From positions 1 to 8,064 of the forward strand of contig JABMRP010000252.1 of NCBI GenBank assembly GCA_013202535.1: DNA of 8,064 bases. The letters are read 5' to 3'. Source of the DNA: Planctomycetota bacterium. GTDB lineage: Bacteria > Planctomycetota > Planctomycetia > Pirellulales > Thermoguttaceae. Of the stretch, positions 1 through 6,384 are shown piece by piece. The number at the start of each line of letters is the position of its first letter. The first letter of the stretch is position 1. The notes below the pieces were generated by a model. The model worked only from the letters and a program-made list of their open reading frames with translations, did not search any database and had not been told where the DNA came from. A program made the translations under genes and the position numbers.

Positions 1-1196
1 CCAAGGGGCTGCCCGAGTTGAAGCGGCATTACAAGATGCTGGGCATCGAAGATCGCGTGATGGCCGCCCCGTTTGTGCAGTTTCCGCACAACTACAACAG
101 CGTCAGCCGCGCCGTGATGTACGACTGGCTGAACAAGCATCTGAAATTGGGCGCCGCCGAACCGATCGTCGAGCGAGATTTCAAGCCGCTGTCGGTCGCC
201 GAGATGAGCGTTTGGAACGACGCGCATCCCAAACCGCCCAGCGAAGACGCCGATCACGAACGGGCGTTGCTGGGCTGGATCACCGCCGACAGCGATCGCC
301 AGATGGCCGCCCTCGTGCCCGGCGACGCCACCTCACTGGCCGAATATCGCCGCGTCATCGGCGGGGCCGTCGATGTGATGATCGGCCGGCGACTGACCGA
401 CGTGGGCGAGATCGCGCGCGAGAAATTCCAGACCAAAAGCCACGGAGATTGGCAACTCGAAACGTTTCTGCTGCGCAACGCCGATCGCGATGAGACCGTG
501 CCGGCCATCTGTCTGCGGCCCAAGAAGTGGAACCGGCGGACGGTGATTTGGGTCACGCCGACCGGTAAAGGGGGACTGTTTTCCGATGACGGGTCGCCTC
601 TCCCGGCGGTAAAAAAGCTGCTGGCCGCCGGCGTGGCGGTCGTCGGGCTCGATCTGATCGGGCAGGGGGAGTTCACCGCCGATGGCAAACCGCTGGCCGC
701 CGCACGACTGAACAACAGCGGCCGGGGCGAGTGGGCCCTGTATGCCGGGTACACGTTCGGCTACAACCATTCGACGTTCGCCCAGCGAGTGCATGATATT
801 CTCTCGGCGGTCGCCTATTTCGCCGCCGGCGAAGGAGCGGCCGGGCGCGTCGATCTGGTGGGCACTGCCGGCGCCGGACATTGGGCCGCAGCGGCTCGGG
901 CGCAAGCAGGCGAGGCGGTCCGCCGCGCGGCCATCGACACGGCCGGCTTCCGATTCGCCCGGTTGACCGCCATCGACGATCCCGATTTCCTCCCCGGCGG
1001 AGCCAAATATCTGGACCTGCCCGGCATGATTGCCCTCTCCGCACCCCAACCGACGTGGCTGGCCGGCGAAGGAACGGACGCCCCGCCCGTGGTACAGGCC
1101 GCGTTCCATGCTGCCGGAGTGTCGGATCAACTTTCTCTCTGCACCGCTGCCGAAGCGGAGCGGATGACCGACGCCGTCGCGTGGTTATTGCGGTGA
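1..1196 (+). CDS. Two-domain alpha/beta hydrolase, acetylxylan-esterase-like (5' partial)
   Basis: The reading frame is open to the left edge, so the true start lies upstream; the TTG at 18 is internal. The first ~40 residues look like the end of a catalytic alpha/beta hydrolase domain, with the motif QFPHNYNSVSR, whose His (87-89) is the likely catalytic histidine, followed by YDWLNKHLKLG. After a linker with MSVW comes a second hydrolase-like domain: a strand with WVTPTGKGG (about 550-575), then AVVGLDLIGQGEF (about 640-672), then VDLVGTAGAGHW (about 849-884). In this second domain the nucleophile elbow reads T-A-G-A-G where small-x-Ser-x-small is expected, so it is probably not catalytic. 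The layout resembles planctomycete proteins annotated as acetylxylan esterase or prolyl-oligopeptidase-like hydrolases, which are often exported. The substrate cannot be told from this fragment. The family call is fairly secure; the specific activity is inference. Confidence 0.8.
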   Translation, partial: KGLPELKRHYKMLGIEDRVMAAPFVQFPHNYNSVSRAVMYDWLNKHLKLGAAEPIVERDFKPLSVAEMSVWNDAHPKPPSEDADHERALLGWITADSDRQMAALVPGDATSLAEYRRVIGGAVDVMIGRRLTDVGEIAREKFQTKSHGDWQLETFLLRNADRDETVPAICLRPKKWNRRTVIWVTPTGKGGLFSDDGSPLPAVKKLLAAGVAVVGLDLIGQGEFTADGKPLAAARLNNSGRGEWALYAGYTFGYNHSTFAQRVHDILSAVAYFAAGEGAAGRVDLVGTAGAGHWAAAARAQAGEAVRRAAIDTAGFRFARLTAIDDPDFLPGGAKYLDLPGMIALSAPQPTWLAGEGTDAPPVVQAAFHAAGVSDQLSLCTAAEAERMTDAVAWLLR

Positions 1197-1353
1197 GGCG
1201 AAGCCCGATAGCCGCTCTCCTTCTGTCGGGGGGGTAAGTATCCCACATCTCTTGAGATTGCTATTGGCCATGCGGGTGGATTGGGGGATCATGGGGTGAT
1301 TGTCCGCCCGGCTCTTCCGGCGTTTGCCCGGTGGAGGTCACATCGAGACCAGT

Positions 1354-1357
1354 GGAG
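1354..1357 (+). promoter_or_regulatory. Ribosome binding site of the secretin-domain gene
   Basis: GGAG lies 6 bases before the ATG at 1364. It favours that ATG over the in-frame GTG at 1331, which would add 11 residues ahead of the basic n-region of the signal peptide. Confidence 0.6.
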
Positions 1358-1363
1358 CGAATC

Positions 1364-2521
1364 ATGCGACTTGGACACGGAAGTCACAAGCGAAGTCCCT
1401 GGTGGCATTGGCCGGTGATGATCCTGGCCGCGGCGACCGTGTTGCCCGGCACGGCATTGGTGGTCGCGGCGGACGAGCCGCTGATCATCATCGAGGCCAA
1501 GTGGATCGTCGGACCGGCCGACAAGCTCGAATCTTTGCGGATAGGCCCGCCGGTCACTCTCGGAGAGGTTCCTGGTGGAGATTCGCCGGATTCCGAAGAT
1601 TCCATGGATGAGATGCCCGATTGGCCGGTGCGTGACGATCTGACGGGCCGCGCCGTTGGGCGCGGCCGGGCCACGACGGTCCGAGAGAAAAACCTCCCGG
1701 TGACGTTTGCCGTGCTGGACGACGAACAGGCCGCAGCGCTGGAGCGTCGATTGCTGACGACCGACGATGCACCGCCCGAAGCGATCGGGAGCCTCGGGAA
1801 GCGGATGCGAGCACTGCTGGGATTCAAGGACACCCCCACTGCCGCCGGCCGGGTCAGCGTCCTGGCGGCTCCCAAAGTCGTCGTACCCCACGGCCAGACG
1901 GCCACGGTTCGCATCGGTTCGCAGTCTCCCTTCGTCGTGTCCGTCAAACGGGTTGTCGGCGAGACCGGCGAAGCGAAGCAACCCGTCATTCGGGTTATCG
2001 ACGAAGGGCTGCGAATGCAGTTGCGGCCGCGGTTACTGGGCAAAGGTTCCGTGCGGCTGGACTGCCAACTGGCCCTGTCACGGATCGTCGGCGTGGAGAC
2101 GTTCACGTTTGCCGATGGCGGCAAGTCGGACACGACGGTCCAGATCCCCGAGGTGGAGACGATCCGGGTGGACATTGCGGCACGGTTGCCCGACGGCAAG
2201 ACGCTGCTCGTGGGCGGGTTGAAGACGAGAGACGACCGGGGGAATCCGCAATCGATGCTCGTGATGCTCCGTCCGACGGAAGTCGGCCCAGGGCCACCAC
2301 GGCCCGATCGGCATGCTTTCCGAACGAGAAGCGACCAAGCGGTCGACCTGGCTCGCCCCGTCGACGCAGGCGATGTCCGTCCCCTTCCACGACCCGCCGC
2401 GACACGAGAACCGGCCGACACCGAGGCGAAAACGGAAACGCGGCTCATCCTCGGCGGAGTGACGCCCCGGATTATCATCCAGGAAGAGGAGGAAGAGCGT
2501 CTGGGGATCCTGCCCCCGTAG
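1364..2521 (+). CDS. Exported secretin-like (type II/III secretion C-terminal domain) protein
   Basis: 385 aa. The N-terminus has basic residues (KR at 9-10) and then a hydrophobic run, WPVMILAAATVLPGTALVVA, with probable signal peptidase cleavage near residue 35-36. IIIEAKWI follows directly and resembles the 'ILLEAR'-type strand found before secretin domains. Residues about 108-125 (VTFAVLDDEQAAALERRL) and 165-290 match the secretin core pattern: LAAPKVVVPHGQTATVRIG, PVIRVIDEGLRMQLRP, VRLDCQLALS, IPEVETIRVDIAARLPDG and KTLLVGGLKTR. Known secretins form outer-membrane rings. This protein lacks recognisable N0/N1 ring domains and ends in a proline- and charge-rich tail of about 80 residues with an EEEEE run near the C-terminus. 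It may be a structural or accessory envelope protein and not a full secretion channel. No secretion genes adjoin it. The domain call is good; the function is open. Confidence 0.75.
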   Translation: MRLGHGSHKRSPWWHWPVMILAAATVLPGTALVVAADEPLIIIEAKWIVGPADKLESLRIGPPVTLGEVPGGDSPDSEDSMDEMPDWPVRDDLTGRAVGRGRATTVREKNLPVTFAVLDDEQAAALERRLLTTDDAPPEAIGSLGKRMRALLGFKDTPTAAGRVSVLAAPKVVVPHGQTATVRIGSQSPFVVSVKRVVGETGEAKQPVIRVIDEGLRMQLRPRLLGKGSVRLDCQLALSRIVGVETFTFADGGKSDTTVQIPEVETIRVDIAARLPDGKTLLVGGLKTRDDRGNPQSMLVMLRPTEVGPGPPRPDRHAFRTRSDQAVDLARPVDAGDVRPLPRPAATREPADTEAKTETRLILGGVTPRIIIQEEEEERLGILPP

Positions 2522-2638
2522 CCCGATCCAACGGGCACGACAACGCGCCGACCGACGCGGCCGCAAGTGGGGCACCAACTGTCCATCGCCCGCGAGCACG
2601 GGAAAACCCGGATGACTGAGGTCACCGGGACGTCGCTG

Positions 2639-2647
2639 TGGTAGAAT
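2639..2647 (+). promoter_or_regulatory. Candidate extended -10 promoter for the lipoprotein gene
   Basis: TGGTAGAAT combines a TG extension with TAGAAT, a 5/6 match to TATAAT, 44 bases before the ATG at 2692. The -35 region (about 2616-2623) is weak, which fits an extended -10 type. An AGGAG at 2678-2682, 9 bases before the ATG, supplies the ribosome site. This is sequence inference only. Confidence 0.4.
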
Positions 2648-2691
2648 GACTGGGCCACCGTACGGGGTTTCAGCCATAGGAGATACCAGCC

Positions 2692-4143
2692 ATGCGACGA
2701 TTCTTCATGCTCCTGGCCACGGCCGGCATACTGGCCGCCGTGGCTGCCGGTTGCGGACACAATTGTTACGTCGTTGAGATCACCCCCGAGGGAGACGGAA
2801 TCCAGCGGAAACTGACCTGCTGGTATGTCGATTCCGAGGGCCGGGTCAGCGCCTTGCCGGATGACGAACTTGAGAAACTCGTGGCGATCTACGGCGGGCG
2901 CGAAACGCCCGACAGCGCCGACAAGCACGTCTTCATGGGCGAATTCGGCGAGAAGATGCCCGACGATTTCGGCGGCGCCGGGTCGTATACCCATTGGGAG
3001 ACGTCGATGGGCAGCACGTCGGCCTACATCGAACGGTTCGGCGGCAGCGACGACCTGGAAGCCGGCCGGGCCAAACAACGTCAGGCGGCCGACCAATTGG
3101 CCGATCTCGTGGCGGGGTGGCTCGAAACGGAGTTGGGCGACGAGCCCGGGTTCGATCGGTTGAAAAAGTTTCTCGACAACGAATTTCGCCGCGACCTGAA
3201 AAACCTGGGGCTCTACGGTTGGATCGCCATGACCATGGCGGCGCCGGAGCAAGGCAAGGGAAGCGAGCAAGACGGCAAGGGCGTGGAAGTCGCCGCCCGG
3301 GCGTGGCAGTATCTCAGCGAGCGCGACTATCTCCGCACGGCCGATCTGCCGGTCATCGCGAGGTCCGTGGCGGAGGACGACCCTCAGCGAGTGCTCGACC
3401 TCGTCGGGCGACTGGTTGCCCGGCGAATGGGCATCGCCGACGAAGAACCGATTCCCCCGGCCTTGGCCTTCCTGGGCGATCCAGAGAAGCTGGAGAAGTC
3501 GATCAGCGACTACGTGAAGACGACCGACCTCTACAAGCAACGCCTTGCCGGGTGGAAGAAAGAGCAGAAGCAGATCGATCCCGAGCCCCAAGGGCCGCCC
3601 GATGAAGATGGGCCGAGGCACAAGGAAGAACCGCCGACGCCCGAAGAGGTCGTGGGCGATCTGGTGACCGACTGCTTCGCCATCGCGATCTTCCCGGCCG
3701 GCGACACGCTCGAAGTGAAACTGGCGTGTCCCGTCAAACCGTTTTCGACCAACGGCCAATGGCAGGCGAAGAGCAAGAAGGTGAGCTGGTCGACGGAAAT
3801 GAGCGACATCAACCCGCTGCCCGCGTTCTGCTTCGCCGTGTGGAGCGAGCCGGACGAGGCGTTTCAGCAGAAGCACTTCGGCCAGATCGTGTTGGCCGAC
3901 GAGGCGCTGACCGGCTATGCGACCTGGTATCGTTCGCTCGAAGGCGAGGAGAAGAACCGCTGGGACCGGTTCCTCGACCGGTGTACCCCGGGCGACGATC
4001 TGGTGCCGGCGATTCGCAAGTTCCGCTTCGTCGAAGCGCCCGCCGATCTGGCCGAAGACGAAGCCCCGCCCGCCGATCTGGCCGATATGCCCCGTGGTAT
4101 GTTGCTGGAGGGGTTGGGCATCAGCGACGAAAAGAAGCAGTAG
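2692..4143 (+). CDS. Hypothetical lipoprotein, function unknown
   Basis: 483 aa. The N-terminus has a lipoprotein signal: RR, then FFMLLATAGILAAVAAGC, with lipobox A-A-G-C and the lipidated Cys at residue 21, so the protein should be anchored to a membrane outside the cytoplasm. The mature part is acidic and mostly helical in character, with a segment rich in charged residues (about 125-180, including RAKQRQAADQLADLVAGWLE). A Pro/Glu/Asp-rich linker (about 295-320) precedes a C-terminal part rich in beta-like stretches. Near the C-terminus PADLAEDEAPPADLAD forms a short internal duplication. I recognise no catalytic motif or named domain. It has its own candidate promoter and a good ribosome site, so it is probably a separate transcription unit from the secretin-domain gene 170 bp upstream. 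A planctomycete-specific family is likely but cannot be shown here. Confidence 0.8.
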   Translation: MRRFFMLLATAGILAAVAAGCGHNCYVVEITPEGDGIQRKLTCWYVDSEGRVSALPDDELEKLVAIYGGRETPDSADKHVFMGEFGEKMPDDFGGAGSYTHWETSMGSTSAYIERFGGSDDLEAGRAKQRQAADQLADLVAGWLETELGDEPGFDRLKKFLDNEFRRDLKNLGLYGWIAMTMAAPEQGKGSEQDGKGVEVAARAWQYLSERDYLRTADLPVIARSVAEDDPQRVLDLVGRLVARRMGIADEEPIPPALAFLGDPEKLEKSISDYVKTTDLYKQRLAGWKKEQKQIDPEPQGPPDEDGPRHKEEPPTPEEVVGDLVTDCFAIAIFPAGDTLEVKLACPVKPFSTNGQWQAKSKKVSWSTEMSDINPLPAFCFAVWSEPDEAFQQKHFGQIVLADEALTGYATWYRSLEGEEKNRWDRFLDRCTPGDDLVPAIRKFRFVEAPADLAEDEAPPADLADMPRGMLLEGLGISDEKKQ

Positions 4144-4161
4144 TTGGCTGGCGCCAGCAGG

Positions 4162-4245
4162 TCGTTTAACGCCCAGCCGCAGGCGCCGGCTCCCGCTGCG
4201 CTGGAGCAACGTAAGAGCCGGCGCCTGCGGCTGGGCGTTAAACGA
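4162..4245. repeat. Perfect 31-bp inverted repeat with 22-nt loop
   Basis: The left arm at 4162-4192 is the exact reverse complement of the right arm at 4215-4245. The spacer is 4193-4214. Each arm also contains a smaller hairpin (AGCCG...CGGCT). The repeat lies between the stops of two convergent genes (4143 and 4271). There is no T-run after either arm, so it is not a standard intrinsic terminator, though a hairpin this strong could still stop or stabilise both transcripts. A separate 12-bp palindrome (GCTGGCGCCAGC, 4147-4158) sits just to the left. The GC-rich, palindromic and intergenic character suggests a REP/BIME-like or MITE-like element, which is inference. Confidence 0.9.
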
Positions 4246-4270
4246 ACATGGGAACGCGGGAGACCTTCGG

Positions 4271-4489
4271 TCATGGCTTCTCGGCGGGGTTGGGAGACCC
4301 GCGCCGAGTGAGCGTGGGCTGAAGGTCGAACACGGCTTTGGAGGGCCATCGGGCCAGTAGTTGGGCCAGTTGATCGTCCAGTTTCCGGCTGAAACGTCGA
4401 TACGCCGGGCCGTCGGCGCGGACGGTCATGCCCAGGCTGTCGACCACCAGCCAGAGGCTGTCGCGGCGGCTCAATCGGTTGTGTTTCAT
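4271..4489 (-). CDS. Small hypothetical protein (72 aa)
   Basis: The ATG at 4489 is chosen because AAAGGAG (4499-4505) lies 9 bases upstream; the in-frame upstream extension to 4603 looks non-coding. The product begins MKHNRLSRRDSLWLVVDSLG and continues with GPAYRRFSRKLDDQLAQLLARWP, a basic and amphipathic helical stretch, ending in a Pro-rich tail. There is no signal peptide, membrane helix or metal motif. I do not recognise a family; the N-terminal SRRDSLWL motif is reminiscent of small planctomycete proteins. It converges on the lipoprotein gene, with the 31-bp inverted repeat between. A real gene is likely given the ribosome site and non-random composition; the function is unknown. Confidence 0.6.
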   Translation of the reverse strand: MKHNRLSRRDSLWLVVDSLGMTVRADGPAYRRFSRKLDDQLAQLLARWPSKAVFDLQPTLTRRGSPNPAEKP

Positions 4490-4498
4490 GGTCCTGTG

Positions 4499-4505
4499 CT
4501 CCTTT
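4499..4505 (-). promoter_or_regulatory. Ribosome binding site of the 72-aa gene
   Basis: CTCCTTT on the plus strand reads AAAGGAG on the minus strand, 9 bases before the ATG at 4489. It decides the start against the longer open frame that begins at 4603. Confidence 0.6.
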
Positions 4506-4618
4506 CTCTCCGCTCTCCTCCCTCTATTACGCAGGACACACGCCGACGGTTCCGGTTCGCGGGAGAAAGACGCGTCGCTGGATTCACAAGAATTCAGATT
4601 CATCCGCTGGGGGGCATG

Positions 4619-4656
4619 AAAAAAAGCCCGGCGAAATGGCTGAAATTTCGCCGGGC
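4619..4656 (-). terminator. Rho-independent terminator of the EF-hand gene
   Basis: A perfect 12-bp stem (4626-4637 paired with 4645-4656, GCCCGGCGAAAT arm) has a 7-nt loop. Read on the minus strand it is followed by seven T (4619-4625 are A on plus). It lies 35 bases after the stop of the disrupted EF-hand gene at 4691 and before the 72-aa gene, so it separates the two minus-strand units. Confidence 0.85.
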
Positions 4657-4690
4657 CTCGGTTCGATTTCGTTGGAATCGGTAGGGTAGG

Positions 4691-5157
4691 TCACTCCTTC
4701 TTCGGTTCGGGTTTTCTGGGAGCCGCGGGCCGATGAGCCGGCGCCTTTCGGACGGTCGCGTCCGGCGCGGGGCGGCGAGTGGGCGGTCGATCGATTCGAC
4801 CCTGCCCGGCGTTAAGTCGCCGGGCCAACTCCATGACCGCCCGCCGGAGTTCCTCGCCACCCAACGCGCCGTCTTTGTCGGCATCGAGCCGCTCGAAGCC
4901 GGCCTAGACCAGCGGCGGTGCTTCCTCCTTACTGAGTTTGCCGTCCTTATCGGCCCGCTGGAGTAAGGCTTCCAGACGCTGTTTCATCGGGGCGGGAAAC
5001 TCGTCGGCCGTCAGTTGTCCGTCATCGTGGCGTCGAGGCGCTGGAAAAACGCTTCCGGACCCCCTCGCTGGGGCCGCTTGTCGTCTTCGGCCGCGGCCAT
5101 CGTCGGCAACATGACAACCGCGATGATCGCCGCAAGTCGCTGCAACATTCTCCGCAT
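4691..5157 (-). pseudogene. Exported EF-hand protein, disrupted by frameshift and stop
   Basis: The gene starts at the ATG at 5157 with AAGGAG 8 bases upstream (5166-5171). The signal peptide is MRRMLQRLAAIIAVVMLPTM with cleavage after AAA. The intact frame runs to FFQRLDA, then one base seems to be missing near 5027-5028 (codon 44) and the frame hits TGA at 5011-5013, giving only 48 aa. Restoring the base gives DANDDGQLTADEF, a canonical EF-hand loop. A second, weaker loop follows (RADKDGKLSKEE, Arg at position 1), then an in-frame TAG at 4904-4906, then a third loop, LDADKDGALGGEEL. The Pro/Arg-rich tail ends in KPEPKKE at the TGA at 4691-4693. The restored length is about 155 aa, typical of planctomycete exported calcium-binding EF-hand proteins. 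Two lesions argue for a pseudogene, although assembly or sequencing error is possible. Confidence 0.8.
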
Positions 5158-5205
5158 ACTCGACTCTCCTTCATCCAGGGTGAATCGCACGCTTTCCTAA
5201 CTCGT

Positions 5206-5234
5206 TTGATAGTCAGGATTTCCATGCGAGTGAA
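5206..5234 (-). promoter_or_regulatory. Candidate promoter of the EF-hand pseudogene
   Basis: Read on the minus strand, TTCACT (5229-5234) and TATCAA (5206-5211) are separated by 17 bases. Each matches the sigma70 consensus at 4 of 6 positions. It lies about 50 bases before the ATG at 5157. It is a weak match, supported mainly by position. Confidence 0.3.
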
Positions 5235-6020
5235 GGTGCGGCTTCCGGTCGGGGCCGTTCTTTTGCCCTGGCGGTCCGCCGCGACTGTTCCGACCCTTCT
5301 CTATTTCTGCTATTCTTCCTAAGCTCACGAGTCTGAGGCACGTCATCGACACAATTTCCAGCCGGCCGTGAGGAATCGGGCCGGCGGCGGCGCAAGCGGT
5401 CGATCTTGTACGGCTTTCGACATCACTCTATAATCCGCAATCGATCCGTGAGAACCAATCGGCGCCAGCGGCCGTACTGGAGATCGCACGACGCCGCAGA
5501 ACGCGAACATTCCGAACGAAACGAACGCGGCGGAGGATTTTTCGCTCGCTTTTTGCAGCCGGCAAGCCTAGCCGTTACGCCGAGCGTTCTCGTCACGGAG
5601 CCGTTACGAGAGATGTCGGTCGTGCGTGCCGGTGGGAGAGAGCCGGTTCGGGGAGCGTGGCGGGCAACATCGGTTGGTCCGCCCGCAGAGTCACCTCGCC
5701 CGTTAATCCACCACCGCGATAATCGTCACCAGGGGGTCGTGTTGTCTCTGGTCGACAAGGTTGCCCCAGGGCAACTCGTGGGATGCAAGTTCGCCATGCT
5801 GTTGTGGAGGAAAGGCCACGGCGGACCGAGAAACGGTCCCGCGGCGGCGTGGAGACGCTGTTACAGGCGTCACATGCGGTCCTGGTGGCGGCTTATCCGG
5901 TCGTTGGCGGCGACCGTTTGTGCTCATCTCGTCCGGCCGCCGCGACGATGAAACGACTGCCGACGCACGGCAGGCGAAAACTTTTTCCAACGAAGGCGAA
6001 CTCGACAACTCTGCGGAAAA
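5235..6020. other. Gene-free region with promoter and hairpins; possible RNA
   Basis: I see no convincing protein gene here. The open frames are Arg/Pro-rich, lack ribosome sites and resemble no family. Structured elements are present: an inverted repeat GCCGGCC/GGCCGGC at 5361-5367 and 5379-5385; a hairpin at 5588-5611 (TCTCGT/ACGAGA with an inner ACG/CGT and a GAGC loop); TTGCC/GGCAA at 5761-5774; and a strong hairpin at 5821-5842 (GGACCG, loop AGAAA, CGGTCC, extended past one bulge). GCCGTTACG occurs twice, at 5571 and 5600. None of the tmRNA, RNase P, SRP or tRNA signatures I know is visible. It could be a non-coding RNA, a long flgM leader, or decayed sequence. Confidence 0.4.
5406..5434 (+). 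promoter_or_regulatory. Sigma70-like promoter in the gene-free region
   Basis: TTGTAC (5406-5411) and a perfect TATAAT (5429-5434) are separated by exactly 17 bases, pointing right. Transcription would start near 5441. No coding region begins nearby; the next gene is flgM more than 600 bases downstream. It therefore either drives an RNA or makes a very long leader. Confidence 0.5.
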
Positions 6021-6022
6021 CG

Positions 6023-6040
6023 TGTAACGTATAGTTAGAC
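6023..6040 (+). promoter_or_regulatory. Candidate flgM promoter -10 within a small palindrome
   Basis: TATAGT (6030-6035) is a 5/6 match to the -10 consensus, 38 bases before the flgM ATG, but no good -35 lies at the right distance. It is embedded in TAAC-GTATA-GTTA (6025-6037), extendable to TGTAAC...GTTAGACA, which may be an operator. No sigma28-type promoter is visible. Confidence 0.3.
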
Positions 6041-6061
6041 AGAGTGATGCCCGCGTTTTGG

Positions 6062-6066
6062 GGAGG
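6062..6066 (+). promoter_or_regulatory. Ribosome binding site of flgM
   Basis: GGAGG, within GGGGAGGA, lies 7 bases before the ATG at 6074. It selects this start over the longer open frame that begins at 6044. Confidence 0.75.
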
Positions 6067-6073
6067 ATCAGTG

Positions 6074-6352
6074 ATGCAGATTTACGGCCCAGTTCATGTC
6101 CACGGCACGCAGCCGCTCAGCGCGCCGCATACGGCTCAGGCGGCCAAGCCGACACCGTCGGGTGATAGCGGCCAGATCCGGGACGAGTTGCAGATATCCG
6201 AGGCCGGGCGGCTTGCCGAACAGGCGGGCCAGACCTCCGAGATTCGCCAGGATCGGGTCGATTCGATCCGCCGCCAGATCGCCGAAGGTACGTACGACAC
6301 GGACGAGAAACTCGAGATCGCGATGCATCGCATGCTGGACGAGATCGGGTAG
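6074..6352 (+). CDS. flgM: Anti-sigma-28 factor FlgM
   Basis: 92 aa. The N-terminal third (MQIYGPVHVHGTQPLSAPHT onward) is polar and Pro-rich, as expected for the disordered part of FlgM. The C-terminal half carries the FlgM sigma28-binding pattern: DELQISEAGRLAEQ (about 37-50), RVDSIRRQIAEGTYDTDEKL (61-80), then a final helix EIAMHRMLDEIG. In known systems FlgM holds the flagellar sigma factor FliA inactive in the cytoplasm until the hook is complete and FlgM is exported. The length is close to that of other FlgM proteins. No other flagellar gene lies in the window, so it is isolated from a flagellar cluster as far as can be seen. It is followed after 32 bases by a Fur-family gene and is probably co-transcribed with it. 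Confidence 0.85.
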   Translation: MQIYGPVHVHGTQPLSAPHTAQAAKPTPSGDSGQIRDELQISEAGRLAEQAGQTSEIRQDRVDSIRRQIAEGTYDTDEKLEIAMHRMLDEIG

Positions 6353-6384
6353 GCGTCGCCGTCCGCTCGCGGGGATCGCTTTTC

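Noticed and set aside
1205..1236. Possible terminator after the hydrolase (CCCGA...TCGGG)
   Set aside because: The stem is only 5 bp with a long loop and no T-run.
1384..4209. 941-codon open frame on the minus strand, antisense to the secretin-domain and lipoprotein genes
   Set aside because: It is a GC-driven shadow. It crosses two well-supported plus-strand genes that lie in different frames, reads as low-complexity Arg/Gly/Leu-rich sequence and has no family pattern or ribosome site.
5406..5951. 181-codon plus-strand open frame in the gene-free region
   Set aside because: Its start codon is the -35 element of the candidate promoter, it has no ribosome site, and the product is Arg-rich without domain character.
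5703..6008. 101-codon minus-strand open frame ending in DPLVTIIAVVD
   Set aside because: The C-terminus looks slightly protein-like, but the rest is Ser/Arg/Pro-rich with no ribosome site or recognisable family.
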